Shown here: positions 52,759 to 62,066 of the stretch, piece by piece
Layout of the letters: each line of letters begins with the position of its first letter
Numbering within the stretch: position 1 is the first letter of the stretch
DNA from: Alteromonas aquimaris
Lineage (GTDB): Bacteria; Pseudomonadota; Gammaproteobacteria; Enterobacterales; Alteromonadaceae
Reading direction: 5' to 3'
DNA: 64,000 bases
Assembly: GCF_026183695.1 (NCBI RefSeq)
Contig: NZ_JAPFRD010000006.1
Location: 56,217-120,216, forward strand
Program-made: the position numbers and the translations under genes
The notes under the pieces: generated by a model
Database searches by the model: none
Told to the model about the DNA's origin: nothing
The model's input: the letters and a program-made list of their open reading frames with translations, nothing else

Positions 52759-54786
52759 ATGTTTAAGCCCTCCTCGTTCTCATTAATCCTTACCTTAACG
52801 TTACTTTTATGTGGTTGTGGAGGAAGCGGCGAAAGTCCTGAATCGTCAGAGCAGCCAATCTCTGCGCCGCCATCTGACATGTATTCTATAGGTGGAACAG
52901 TAACTGGTTATACAGGCGGTTCGCTCACCATCTTTCTGAAAGTGGGAGAGGTTCATTACGAGTCAAATGTCATTTCTGACACCGGTGCATTTTCATTTGA
53001 GACGGTCGCTAACGCTAATGAGAAATATGAAGTCTACCCGGCTCAGGCTGACGACTACTATTCGGAGTACGAGTGTTCCGTTGAAAATGGAAGCGGCACT
53101 GTAAAAACGTCTGATGTAACTGATATTTTGTTGAGTTGTGCCCGTTACCCAGAAGCAACCAATATTAAAAATTTTAGCTACGGAATAAAAACCGTCACGA
53201 TCGACTGGTACGAAGCCGAGCGAGCTACACACTATAATGTTGTTGCAGATAAATATGTTACTTCTGACTGGAGAAGCAAGGAATCGGAGCAACCCCAATA
53301 TTTGGCGACAAATCTCACCCAAACTGCTTTTTCACTAACGTTACCCCTGTATAAGTATGCGTGGATGGATATTCGAATTGAATCCTGCGACGAGAAGCGT
53401 TGTGCCGACTGGGGACAAAATGACCATCTCTATTTCACAAGCGAAGCAATTGGTTACTTTAAAGCATCCAATCCAAACGCATTGGATTACTTCGGCAGTT
53501 CCGTGGCAATCTCAGCTGATGGTAAAACCATGGTCGTGGGCGCATCCGGAGAAGATGAAGGCAGCCATGCAGGTGAACCGAATTTAAACAATACAGAGAA
53601 CGCAGGTGCCGTTTATGTGTTCGTAAATGATAGCGTGCAAGGATGGAAGCAGGTTGCTTACCTGAAACCTGCCAACGCGGGAGCAAACGACAATTTCGGT
53701 GCGTCAGTCGCAGTTTCAGAAGACGGTAGTTTGATAGTTGTGGGTGCACCGGGTGAAGATGGTGATGCCAATAGCGAACTACACCTTCATAATGATTTAG
53801 CTGAAGATGCGGGCGCAATCTACGTTTTCGAAAAAAATGAAGAGGGCGAGTGGAACGAAGCTCACTATGTGAAAGCTGATGATGCTTCAATTTTCGATAA
53901 ATTCGGAAGCTCTCTTGCGTTACTCCCTGACGGTAGTGCATTTGTAGTTGGCGCACCTTTTAAAGATAAGTCAGCAGAGCTCGTCGATTCTGGCGTAGTC
54001 TATTATTTCAAAAAGGTAGGGGAAAGCTGGAACCAAACTTCAAAAATCGAGGCGTCGGATGCTCATACAGAGAATCGATTTGGGAACGCTCTTGCGCTTG
54101 CTGATGATGGAAACACTTTTGTAGTAGGCGCAAAGCATGCCGGACAAGTTCAGCGTGAAGCTGGCGGGGAAACTTATTATCATGGTGCGGCGTATGTGTT
54201 TTCATATTCCGATGGGAACTGGAATGAAGCTGCAATTCTTAAAGATAGTTCTCCAAATATGAATGACTTTTTTGGCTCATCAGTAGCCATCACCACAACG
54301 GGTGAACGGGTTGCCGTTGGCGCACAGGGAGGACTTGACAAAGAAGGTCGGGTTCACGTTTATGAGATGACCTCCACAGGATGGGTTAAGACTGACGAAC
54401 TGGAGGCCCTTGATAACGCAGGAGATGAAGACTTGTTTGGAGCTTCTGTTGTTTTCAGTAAAGACGGCAATATGCTGTTTGTCGGGGCGACAGCAGAATC
54501 TGGGGTACAAAAAGGCCTGGCGTTTAAAGATGTCGATTTAATCAAAGGTGATAAGACCGGTGCGGTGTACGTGTACTCCCTTGATGAAGGTAATGACTGG
54601 CAACATTACCGTTACATAAAGGCGAAACAGAACAAGCCTGACATGAAGTTTGGTTCCTCAATTGTCGTGGCGGACGATGGCACACTGGCTGTTACTGCCG
54701 AAGCTGAAAGTAATAGTGCTTCGGGTATTAATGGCGAGGTGGATTTTGCAGAAATGGAAGAGTCTGGGGCAGTGTATCTGTACTAA
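52759..54786 (+). CDS. FG-GAP beta-propeller lipoprotein, copy 2
   Basis: A 675-residue lipoprotein with lipobox LLLCGCGGS (Cys at about 20), a Ser/Pro-rich stalk, a small beta domain (about 41-130), a fibronectin-III-like domain (about 135-225) and a seven-bladed propeller (about 233-675). All seven FG-GAP units are readable, for example DYFGSSVAISADGKTMVVGA, NDNFGASVAVSEDGSLIVVG, ENRFGNALALADDGNTFVVG and DLFGASVVFSKDGNMLFVG. Acidic loops such as GAPGEDGDANSE may bind calcium. It ends GAVYLY. It lies between the SGNH-like gene and a sulfotransferase-like gene. A 140-codon-range minus-strand frame over it is a shadow created by the repeats. Confidence 0.88.
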   Translation: MFKPSSFSLILTLTLLLCGCGGSGESPESSEQPISAPPSDMYSIGGTVTGYTGGSLTIFLKVGEVHYESNVISDTGAFSFETVANANEKYEVYPAQADDYYSEYECSVENGSGTVKTSDVTDILLSCARYPEATNIKNFSYGIKTVTIDWYEAERATHYNVVADKYVTSDWRSKESEQPQYLATNLTQTAFSLTLPLYKYAWMDIRIESCDEKRCADWGQNDHLYFTSEAIGYFKASNPNALDYFGSSVAISADGKTMVVGASGEDEGSHAGEPNLNNTENAGAVYVFVNDSVQGWKQVAYLKPANAGANDNFGASVAVSEDGSLIVVGAPGEDGDANSELHLHNDLAEDAGAIYVFEKNEEGEWNEAHYVKADDASIFDKFGSSLALLPDGSAFVVGAPFKDKSAELVDSGVVYYFKKVGESWNQTSKIEASDAHTENRFGNALALADDGNTFVVGAKHAGQVQREAGGETYYHGAAYVFSYSDGNWNEAAILKDSSPNMNDFFGSSVAITTTGERVAVGAQGGLDKEGRVHVYEMTSTGWVKTDELEALDNAGDEDLFGASVVFSKDGNMLFVGATAESGVQKGLAFKDVDLIKGDKTGAVYVYSLDEGNDWQHYRYIKAKQNKPDMKFGSSIVVADDGTLAVTAEAESNSASGINGEVDFAEMEESGAVYLY

Positions 54787-54878
54787 GTAGCGAGGAGTGT
54801 TAGTTGACTCAGCCATCTGATGCACCTATATTCTCTCGCTGACAAGTTCATGGCGACTAACCTCCTTTAATAAGTTCA

Positions 54879-55976
54879 ATGCGTACTATTATTCACATCG
54901 GCCCTCACAAGACAGGCTCATCAGCTATTCAAAAATGGCTGTTGGAAAATAGGCAACATTTAATCGAAGAGGGAGTTTATTATCCTCCTCACGAGATAGA
55001 CGAAAACGGTGTTAGTTCAGGTAATTTCTGGAATATCGCCAAACTCAATTCAGCAAGTGAATTAATTGTTGATAACGATAAAGTGAAAGCGCTCTACCTG
55101 AAAGCGCGAAATGCCAAGTGCCACACCGTTTTGCTGTCGTCCGAATTTTTCACTAAGTATTTGAGTAAAATACACCTACATTTTCCAGATGCATTATATA
55201 TCGGTTACATCCGCTTTGGCCTGGAAGTGATCGAGTCTGGCTACAATCAGGGAGTAAAACGCCATGGACGAGCAGCAAAATTTTCGCTACCAAAACGATC
55301 TTTTTCAAGAACGTTGAGAATATTGGAGCAGGGAATCAAAAAGGTCGGGGTGGATCAGTTTATTTTCCGACCGTACGCTCAGAGTTTATTCGAAGGCAAA
55401 TCCATTATCGCAGATTTTCTTTCAGCGATAGATGTATCCGTATCAGCAGACAATTCTAGCGTTGAGTCAGAATGGGTGAATACGTCTTATTCCCCGCAAG
55501 GCTTAGAATTCAAACGTTGGTTTAACCATTATCCACTCAACGATATGCAAATACGACTAGACTCATTTCTGCAGCACGAAGGCAGCTTAAAAAAACAAAA
55601 ATATTCTTTACTTTCTCAGGAAGAATTCGCCAGATGTAAGTCAAATATGCTAAAGCATCTAAATAGCTTCTGTGCCAAATACCCGGTTAAAGATGCCGAT
55701 AAGCTTTTAGCGCTATGTTCGACTTACACTCAGCCTAAGAGAGTAGTGCAGGAATTGTCGGATGAAGATTTTAAAAAGCTACTTAATGAGTTTATACGTT
55801 ACGAAAATAATAATGCAGAGCAGCTTTATTTATGGGTGAAAAATCAGAGCAAAAAAGTTATTGAGGAGAATCATAGCAAAAAGCTCAGTATGATAGAAAA
55901 ATCAATTCCACTTTCTATCAAAATTCGTTATGAAGCCAGCTACTATAAAAGCAAACTGCTGGCGTTGTTGCGGTAA
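54879..55976 (+). CDS. sulfotransferase-like protein
   Basis: A 365-residue protein beginning TIIHIGPHKTGSSAIQKWLL, a good PAPS 5'-phosphosulfate loop with Lys11 and Ser-Ser. The 3'-phosphate site is less clear; DALYIGYIRFGLEVIESGYN near residues 107-125 has the expected Arg and Ser spacing. No membrane helix. Its C-terminal 60 residues are Lys/Glu-rich. It sits alone between lipoprotein copies 2 and 3 with gaps of about 92 and 149 nt. It is distinct in sequence from the two other sulfotransferase-like proteins of the locus, so the three probably act on different positions or sugars. Confidence 0.7.
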   Translation: MRTIIHIGPHKTGSSAIQKWLLENRQHLIEEGVYYPPHEIDENGVSSGNFWNIAKLNSASELIVDNDKVKALYLKARNAKCHTVLLSSEFFTKYLSKIHLHFPDALYIGYIRFGLEVIESGYNQGVKRHGRAAKFSLPKRSFSRTLRILEQGIKKVGVDQFIFRPYAQSLFEGKSIIADFLSAIDVSVSADNSSVESEWVNTSYSPQGLEFKRWFNHYPLNDMQIRLDSFLQHEGSLKKQKYSLLSQEEFARCKSNMLKHLNSFCAKYPVKDADKLLALCSTYTQPKRVVQELSDEDFKKLLNEFIRYENNNAEQLYLWVKNQSKKVIEENHSKKLSMIEKSIPLSIKIRYEASYYKSKLLALLR

Positions 55977-56125
55977 ATAAGTACAAAGTGTGACTGTTTG
56001 AATCGCTCTCGAGAAATGATACCGGACGAAATCTGTTTCGTCTGGCTGCTCACTTTAATTGAAAAATACTTGTTTGATCATGGCATCTCTTAGTGGGCAA
56101 ATAAAATATTGGAGAATTTATTAAA

Positions 56126-58132
56126 ATGGATATTTACTTAATGCGTGAATCTCTTCCTCTTAAAAAAGTTTCAGTTAATTTACTAATCCTGCTCAGTGGT
56201 GGCCTGTTGACAGGTTGCGGAAGTGGCAGTGATAGCGCCGAACCTGCACCAACATATTCGATTTCTGTGAATGTCGAGGGCGTTGTTGGAACTGGTTTTG
56301 TTCTTCAGAATAATGGTCAAGATAATTTAGAAGTCCCAGACAATGGTGTGTTTTCGTTTGCCACCAGGCTTGAGTCCCAAACTGACTACAATGTTACTAT
56401 TTGTTCTCTACCATCTAATCCCGAACAGGATTGTCAAATACAGAATGGAACAGGGACAGTTCAGAGTTCCAACGTATCCGACGTTCAGGTAGTTTGTACT
56501 GCCACACCAGATGCACCGCAAGTTTCCCTATCTTATAGTATAAAGTCATTAGAAGTTAGTTGGACATCCCCTGAGAATGTTACCAGCTACAACGTTTTGG
56601 TTGACAAAGATGGGGAAGAAATCAATGAAACTGACTATACAGCTGTTGCCAATGGAGTAACCACTTCTACTTTTTCTATGGAAGTGCCTTTATACGACTA
56701 TGTTGGTGCAAGCTTCGTGGTTGAAGCCTGTAATAAATTGGGTTGCACATCATCTTCTTCGGCAACTGTTGAAAGCGGCCTTAAGCAAGCTGTGGGATAT
56801 TTTAAGGCGTCTAATCCCGATGAGTTCGACCAGTTTGGCCGTGTGATCGCGCTTTCTGAGGATGGAACGACGCTTGTTGTTGGGGCTCCAGGTGAAGACG
56901 AAAGTGTGCACGACGAAGCGAAAGATAACAATGATATAGAAAACTCAGGCGCGGTTTACGTTTTTACAAAAAATCAAATTGATAGCTGGCAGCAAACTGC
57001 TTACGTTAAAGCTTTTAATTCCGGAGTTGACGATAACTTTGGTTCCGCTGTGGCGATTACAGAGGACGGTAGGGTTCTTGTTGTTGGAGCTCCGCGGGAA
57101 GATGGCAGTTCGGATAGTGTCTTGGAAGCGGAAAATGATTTACTGCAAGACGCTGGAGCGGTTTACGTTTACATAAAAGATGAAGAAGGCATTTATCAAT
57201 TACAGCACTATCTAAAGTCAACTGAATCAGTAGAAAATGGCCAGTTTGGAAGTCAAGTGGCAATTTCCAAAGACGGTGCATCTCTATTCGTGACTTCAGC
57301 GCACAACATTGAAGGTGTGGGTCTTCGTAATACTGTCTACGTTTATGAAATGACTGACAATAATTGGAGTCGTAAAACGGTATTGATTAGCTCCAATAAT
57401 GAAGTCAATGATCTGTTTGGGGACGCAATAGACCTATCTGATGGCGGTGAAACCCTGGTTGTAGGGGCGCCTAAAAACGGCGCTGTCGTATTTGATGATG
57501 GAGAAATGAGTGAAACTTATTACGAAGGGGCTGCTTATGTGTTTTCAAAAATCAATAACGAGTGGAGTGAAACAGCATTACTAAAAAGTGCTAATCCTGT
57601 CCTTGAAAGTTACTTTGGAGATGCGGTAGCAATCGCTGGAAGTGCGTCCAAAATAGTGGTGGGCGAAAATGGTGGATTCGAGCGAGCTGGTAAAGTGCAT
57701 GTATTCGAGCCTGATGAGAGCGGATGGGTAAGTACGAATGAGCTTTCAGCTCCTTATGACGCCGAAAGTGATGATGGATTCGGTTATTCGGTCGCTCTCT
57801 CAAAAGATGGAAATAAGATGTTCGTTGGAGCAATTGGTGAACGCTATGACGCACTTGGTGTTTATTCAGAAAAACCTGATTCCAACGTCAAAATTCAAGA
57901 CGGTGCAGTTTTTGGTTTTGAAATAAATGAAGACAGTTCCTGGGAACACACAAGTTACATCAAACCAAAGCACACTAGTATTTATAGCAGCTTTGGGTAT
58001 GCGATAAAGTTGTCTGACAATGGTACATTGGCTGTCAGTTCTGATACTGAAAGTGGCGGAGGAAGCGGTGTCAATAGCGACCCTGCTGAAGAGGGCGAAA
58101 AAAGAAGTTCGGGCGCAGTTTATCTTTATTAA
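56126..58132 (+). CDS. FG-GAP beta-propeller lipoprotein, copy 3
   Basis: A 668-residue lipoprotein with lipobox GGLLTGCGSG (Cys at about 32), a small beta domain (about 45-132, VLQNNGQDNLEV), a fibronectin-III-like domain (about 135-215) and a seven-bladed propeller (about 225-668). The seven units include DQFGRVIALSEDGTTLVVGA, DDNFGSAVAITEDGRVLVVG, SYFGDAVAIAGSASKIVVG and DGFGYSVALSKDGNKMFVG. It ends GAVYLY. Its small beta domain is closer to copy 1 than to copy 2, while its propeller reads more like copy 2. GGAG lies about 10 nt before the ATG. A terminator follows. Confidence 0.88.
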   Translation: MDIYLMRESLPLKKVSVNLLILLSGGLLTGCGSGSDSAEPAPTYSISVNVEGVVGTGFVLQNNGQDNLEVPDNGVFSFATRLESQTDYNVTICSLPSNPEQDCQIQNGTGTVQSSNVSDVQVVCTATPDAPQVSLSYSIKSLEVSWTSPENVTSYNVLVDKDGEEINETDYTAVANGVTTSTFSMEVPLYDYVGASFVVEACNKLGCTSSSSATVESGLKQAVGYFKASNPDEFDQFGRVIALSEDGTTLVVGAPGEDESVHDEAKDNNDIENSGAVYVFTKNQIDSWQQTAYVKAFNSGVDDNFGSAVAITEDGRVLVVGAPREDGSSDSVLEAENDLLQDAGAVYVYIKDEEGIYQLQHYLKSTESVENGQFGSQVAISKDGASLFVTSAHNIEGVGLRNTVYVYEMTDNNWSRKTVLISSNNEVNDLFGDAIDLSDGGETLVVGAPKNGAVVFDDGEMSETYYEGAAYVFSKINNEWSETALLKSANPVLESYFGDAVAIAGSASKIVVGENGGFERAGKVHVFEPDESGWVSTNELSAPYDAESDDGFGYSVALSKDGNKMFVGAIGERYDALGVYSEKPDSNVKIQDGAVFGFEINEDSSWEHTSYIKPKHTSIYSSFGYAIKLSDNGTLAVSSDTESGGGSGVNSDPAEEGEKRSSGAVYLY

Positions 58133-58195
58133 GTAACATTTAACTGGCGATGTGAAACATTTAGTACTTAGATGTTTGGGATATTTTTAATACCT

Positions 58196-58228
58196 AAAAG
58201 TCCATATATCATTATGGACTTTTTTTTC
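58196..58228 (+). terminator. rho-independent terminator after lipoprotein copy 3
   Basis: AAAAGTCCATA (58196-58206) and TATGGACTTTT (58213-58223) pair perfectly, followed by more T. It ends the lipoprotein region before the rhamnose genes. Confidence 0.9.
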
Positions 58229-58551
58229 GTAATTACTCACTTATCTTACAGCGAGAGAGCTCCACTGATTTAGACAATTCATCGTAAATGAAGATAGAAC
58301 GATGTATTTAAATTGAATTAAGAAGTGCGAGAGCATGTGCTCTCGAATTGTTATTTTCTAAAATAACTTTCTAACCTTTAAAATGTCATTACGGTTAAAA
58401 TTCACTCTCAGAACAAATCTGCAAACACGAACTGCTCGATTTATGTGATAATTATATCGATGAGCTAAGTAGTAAATTAGAAATGACGTTATTTTATCTC
58501 TATAACTCATTTCATGATCGGTATATCAAATCCATTGAGGGGGAATCAACA
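58229..58551. other. gene-free gap before the rhamnose operon with a palindrome
   Basis: No gene was seen. CGAGAGCA and TGCTCTCG form a perfect inverted repeat with a 2-nt centre at 58328-58345, without a T-run. It could be an operator or an RNA hairpin for the rml operon. The rest is AT-rich and probably contains the promoter. Confidence 0.45.
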
Positions 58552-59430
58552 GTGAGAAAAGGAATTATATTGGCGGGCGGCTCAGGCACCAGACTTCACC
58601 CTCTCACTAGAGTGGTAAGTAAGCAGCTTATGCCTGTCTACGATAAGCCAATGATTTACTATCCTTTAACTACGTTAATGATGTCTGGGATAAGAGATAT
58701 ATTAGTTATTACAACCCCAGACGAGCAGTCTAGATTTATTGACCTGTTGGGCGATGGCGCCTCTATTGGTTTAAATATTCAGTATGCGGTACAACCCAGC
58801 CCTGATGGCTTGGCGCAAGCCTTTATTATTGGCGAGGATTTTATCGGTACCGATAGTTGTGCGCTGATATTGGGCGACAACATTTATTACGGCCACGATT
58901 TGAGGGTTTCGTTAAAGAATGCGTTCGCCCAGGAGCACGGGGCAACCGTGTTTGGTTATCATGTTAATGATCCAGAGCGCTATGGCGTAGTCGATTTTGA
59001 TAATGACTGGAATGCGATTTCTATAGAGGAAAAACCAGCCCAACCAAAGTCCAGTTATGCCGTAACTGGACTCTATTTTTATGATAATCGGGTGGTCGAT
59101 TTTGCCAAGCAAGTAAAACCTTCTCATCGAGGTGAGTTAGAAATAACCGATTTGAATAACCTTTATCTGCAGGATGGCAGTCTTAAAGTTGAACTGATGG
59201 GACGTGGCTCAGCGTGGCTGGACACCGGCACATTAGATAGCCTGCTCGATGCAGCCAACTTTGTCGCTGCGATTGAAAAACGTCAGGGCCTAAAAATATG
59301 TTGTCCGGAAGAAGTGGCATTTAGATTAGGTTACATCAACGCTAAGCAACTAGAAGAACTCGCGAAGCCACTTATAAAAAGCGGATACGGCGATTATCTA
59401 CTCAAAGTCATTCATGACCGTGTAAAATAA
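58552..59430 (+). CDS. rmlA: glucose-1-phosphate thymidylyltransferase
   Basis: First enzyme of dTDP-L-rhamnose synthesis: joins dTTP and glucose-1-phosphate. The GTG at 58552 is chosen because GAGGGGGA lies about 8 nt upstream and the product then begins directly at [20 protein letters not shown], as the family does, giving 292 residues; an in-frame ATG 69 nt earlier would add an unrelated N-terminus. Further landmarks are [34 protein letters not shown] and [20 protein letters not shown]. First of four contiguous rml genes in the order A, C, D, B. Confidence 0.96.
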   Translation: MRKGIILAGGSGTRLHPLTRVVSKQLMPVYDKPMIYYPLTTLMMSGIRDILVITTPDEQSRFIDLLGDGASIGLNIQYAVQPSPDGLAQAFIIGEDFIGTDSCALILGDNIYYGHDLRVSLKNAFAQEHGATVFGYHVNDPERYGVVDFDNDWNAISIEEKPAQPKSSYAVTGLYFYDNRVVDFAKQVKPSHRGELEITDLNNLYLQDGSLKVELMGRGSAWLDTGTLDSLLDAANFVAAIEKRQGLKICCPEEVAFRLGYINAKQLEELAKPLIKSGYGDYLLKVIHDRVK

Positions 59431-59477
59431 CGCTACACAATTTCCTTCCAAAGCAAACTTACTATTTAAGCGATTAC

Positions 59478-60032
59478 ATGCAAGCAATAAGTACTGACAT
59501 TCCAGATGTCAAAATAATCGAACCCCGGGTGTTCGGCGACGAACGTGGATTTTTTATGGAAACGTTTCGTACGGACTGGTTTAGAAAGGAATGCGCAGAC
59601 GTAGAATTTGTTCAGGATAACCATTCTAAATCAAAACAAGGTATTTTACGTGGGCTGCATTATCAGTTAAAGCAGACCCAGGGAAAATTGGTTCGAGTAA
59701 CCAGTGGCGAAGTGTTCGACGTCGCCGTGGATATGCGCAAAGATTCGACGACCTTCGGTAAATGGGTTGGCGTTACGCTTTCAGCAGAAAATAAACGCCA
59801 ACTTTGGGTTCCAGCAGGTTTTGCGCACGGTTTTTATGTTACTAGTGAAGCTGCTGAGTTTGTTTATAAATGTACGGATTACTATCATCCTGAGTCTGAG
59901 ATATCGATAAAATTCGATGATCCGTCCATTGGTATACAATGGCCTTTGGTGAATGGGCAACCTCCTTCCCTGTCCGCCAAAGATGCCGAAGGATTAGCTT
60001 TTGCAGATGCACCTGCGTTTGAAGGCCAATAA
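59478..60032 (+). CDS. rmlC: dTDP-4-dehydrorhamnose 3,5-epimerase
   Basis: A 184-residue cupin epimerase, third step of the dTDP-rhamnose route. Visible features: DERGFFMETFRTDWFRK, the active-site KQGILRGLHYQLKQTQGKLV with the catalytic His, VFDVAVDMRKDSTTFGKWVG, and VPAGFAHGFYVTSEAAEFVY. No ribosome site is obvious before the ATG at 59478, 47 nt after rmlA. Its stop is directly followed by the rmlD start with no gap. Confidence 0.95.
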   Translation: MQAISTDIPDVKIIEPRVFGDERGFFMETFRTDWFRKECADVEFVQDNHSKSKQGILRGLHYQLKQTQGKLVRVTSGEVFDVAVDMRKDSTTFGKWVGVTLSAENKRQLWVPAGFAHGFYVTSEAAEFVYKCTDYYHPESEISIKFDDPSIGIQWPLVNGQPPSLSAKDAEGLAFADAPAFEGQ

Positions 60033-60905
60033 ATGAGTATTGTTGTCATAGGGAAGTCAGGCCAACTCTCATTTGAGTTGCAAAAAATTTTAGGAACGAA
60101 CGCTACCTACCTGGGTCGAGACGACATCGATATATCGGATCTAGACAATTTAACGAATACGCTCGATACAGTTCAACCCACCGCGATTATAAACGCCTCG
60201 GCATATACTGCAGTAGATAAAGCAGAAACGGACCGCGACGCGGCTCATACTGTCAATTCAGAAGGCGTCAGCAATTTAGCATCCTATTGCAAGTCCAACG
60301 ATTCATTTTTGGTGCATGTTTCCACCGATTATGTGTTTAACGGCGAAAAAGGCTCACCCTACACCATTGATGACTCAATTGAGCCGCAAGGGGTGTATGG
60401 TGAAACGAAAGCAGAAGGCGAAAAGGCGGTACTTTCAATACTACCTAACGCAAGTTGCCTGATTAGAACAGCCTGGGTTTATTCATCACACGGTAATAAT
60501 TTCGTCAAAACGATGCTGCGATTGATGCGTGAAAAACCGCAGTTGACGGTAATTGATGATCAGGTTGGTACTCCCACTTGGGGTAAAGGGCTCGCTGAAG
60601 TATGTGTATTATCAGCACAGCAAAAAATAGCAGGTACTTATCATTGGACAGATGAAGGTGTTTGTAGCTGGTATGATTTTGCCCTGGCAATTCAGGAACT
60701 GGCAATTAGCAAAGGGATCTTATCTTCCGCAATTCCTATTCTACCCATTCCATCATCTCAGTATCCCACTCCAGCCAAGCGGCCCCACTACAGTGTCTTA
60801 GACAAAACACTGAGCCGTGAGGCTTTTAAACCTCTTCATCTTCAACATTGGCGTATACAATTATCAAATATGTTGGATGAACTGTACGACAATAAAGAGT
60901 TATAA
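60033..60905 (+). CDS. rmlD: dTDP-4-dehydrorhamnose reductase
   Basis: The NADPH-dependent last step making dTDP-L-rhamnose. The 290-residue SDR enzyme has an N-terminal dinucleotide loop (VIGKSGQLSFELQKIL), NASAYTAVDKAETDRDAAHT, VHVSTDYVFNGEKGSPYTID and the catalytic Tyr-X3-Lys in YGETKAEGEKAV, then LIRTAWVYSSHGNNFVKTML and a substrate-contact segment DQVGTPTWGKGLAEV. It is complete and follows rmlC without a gap. Confidence 0.95.
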   Translation: MSIVVIGKSGQLSFELQKILGTNATYLGRDDIDISDLDNLTNTLDTVQPTAIINASAYTAVDKAETDRDAAHTVNSEGVSNLASYCKSNDSFLVHVSTDYVFNGEKGSPYTIDDSIEPQGVYGETKAEGEKAVLSILPNASCLIRTAWVYSSHGNNFVKTMLRLMREKPQLTVIDDQVGTPTWGKGLAEVCVLSAQQKIAGTYHWTDEGVCSWYDFALAIQELAISKGILSSAIPILPIPSSQYPTPAKRPHYSVLDKTLSREAFKPLHLQHWRIQLSNMLDELYDNKEL

Positions 60906-60908
60906 ATA

Positions 60909-61991
60909 ATGAGTAAAAAAATATTGGTAACGGGTGGTGCCGGATTCATCGGCTCAGCGGTTGTCCGACACTTAATCAATAACACTGAACACCATGTTGT
61001 GAATGTGGACAAGTTAACTTACGCTGGTAACTTAGAGTCATTAACTTCCGTTTCTGACGATCCAAGGTATCACTTTGAAAAAGTAGATATTTGTAACGCC
61101 AGCGAAATAAAAAGAGTGTTTGATACACACCAGCCAGACGTTGTAATGCACTTGGCCGCGGAATCCCATGTGGATCGCTCGATAGATGGCCCAGGTGAAT
61201 TTATTCAAACAAATGTGGTGGGAACCTACACACTTCTCGAAGAAGCCAGAGTCTATTGGTCTTTGTTAAATGACTCTAAGAAGGGGACGTTTAAATTTCA
61301 CCACATCTCAACCGATGAAGTGTATGGTGACTTACCACATCCAGACGATGTAGATGGTGGGGTGGAACTACCCTTATTTACTGAAGAAACGCCGTATGCA
61401 CCCAGCTCACCCTATTCGGCTAGTAAAGCATCTTCAGATCAACTTGTAAGGGCATGGTTAAGAACTTATAAATTACCCACCTTAGTAACTAATTGTTCAA
61501 ACAATTATGGTCCATTTCACTTCCCGGAGAAGCTTATCCCCCTAGTGATATTGAATGCATTGGCGGGTAAGGATTTGCCGGTTTATGGTAAAGGCAATCA
61601 AATTCGTGACTGGCTATATGTTGAAGACCACGCCCGCGCCTTAGTACTAGTTGCATTGGAAGGGAAGATAGGTGAAACCTACAACATTGGTGGTCATAAC
61701 GAAAATAAAAACATAGAAGTCGTGAGAACTATTTGCCGTATATTGGACGAACTGAAACCTAAAGAGGCGAAATACGAAGAGCAGATCACCTTCGTTAAAG
61801 ATCGACCAGGGCACGATATGCGATACGCTATCGACGCTTCGAAGATAGAACGAGAGCTAGGATGGACGCCTGAGGAAACGTTCGAAAGCGGTATCCGAAA
61901 AACCGTGCAATGGTATTTAGATAACGAAAGCTGGTGGCAGGCAGTACTGGATGGAAGCTATCAGGGAGAGAGACTCGGCACAGGCCATTAG
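60909..61991 (+). CDS. rmlB: dTDP-glucose 4,6-dehydratase
   Basis: Second step of the dTDP-rhamnose route, NAD-dependent. The 360-residue protein has [60 protein letters not shown], the Thr-Asp-Glu active site in [16 protein letters not shown] and Tyr-X3-Lys in [17 protein letters not shown]. It is placed last in the rml set, 3 nt after rmlD, an order different from the common B-D-A-C. A terminator follows. Confidence 0.96.
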   Translation: MSKKILVTGGAGFIGSAVVRHLINNTEHHVVNVDKLTYAGNLESLTSVSDDPRYHFEKVDICNASEIKRVFDTHQPDVVMHLAAESHVDRSIDGPGEFIQTNVVGTYTLLEEARVYWSLLNDSKKGTFKFHHISTDEVYGDLPHPDDVDGGVELPLFTEETPYAPSSPYSASKASSDQLVRAWLRTYKLPTLVTNCSNNYGPFHFPEKLIPLVILNALAGKDLPVYGKGNQIRDWLYVEDHARALVLVALEGKIGETYNIGGHNENKNIEVVRTICRILDELKPKEAKYEEQITFVKDRPGHDMRYAIDASKIERELGWTPEETFESGIRKTVQWYLDNESWWQAVLDGSYQGERLGTGH

Positions 61992-62020
61992 TCTTATACA
62001 TATTTCATGTTAAAATAAAA

Positions 62021-62050
62021 AATGCCGCTTGTTAGCGGTATTTTTATTTT
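62021..62050 (+). terminator. rho-independent terminator of the rml operon
   Basis: AATGCCGCT (62021-62029) pairs with AGCGGTATT (62034-62042), with one G-U pair and loop TGTT, followed by a T-rich run to 62050. It is 30 nt after the rmlB stop and only 16 nt before the next start codon. Confidence 0.75.
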
Positions 62051-62066
62051 GGGTTGGGAAATTAGA

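Noticed and set aside
53459..53956. Minus-strand frame of 165 codons rich in His, Leu and Arg inside lipoprotein copy 2
   Set aside because: It mirrors the repetitive codon pattern of the FG-GAP repeats, with similar shadows in copies 1 and 3; no protein-like features.
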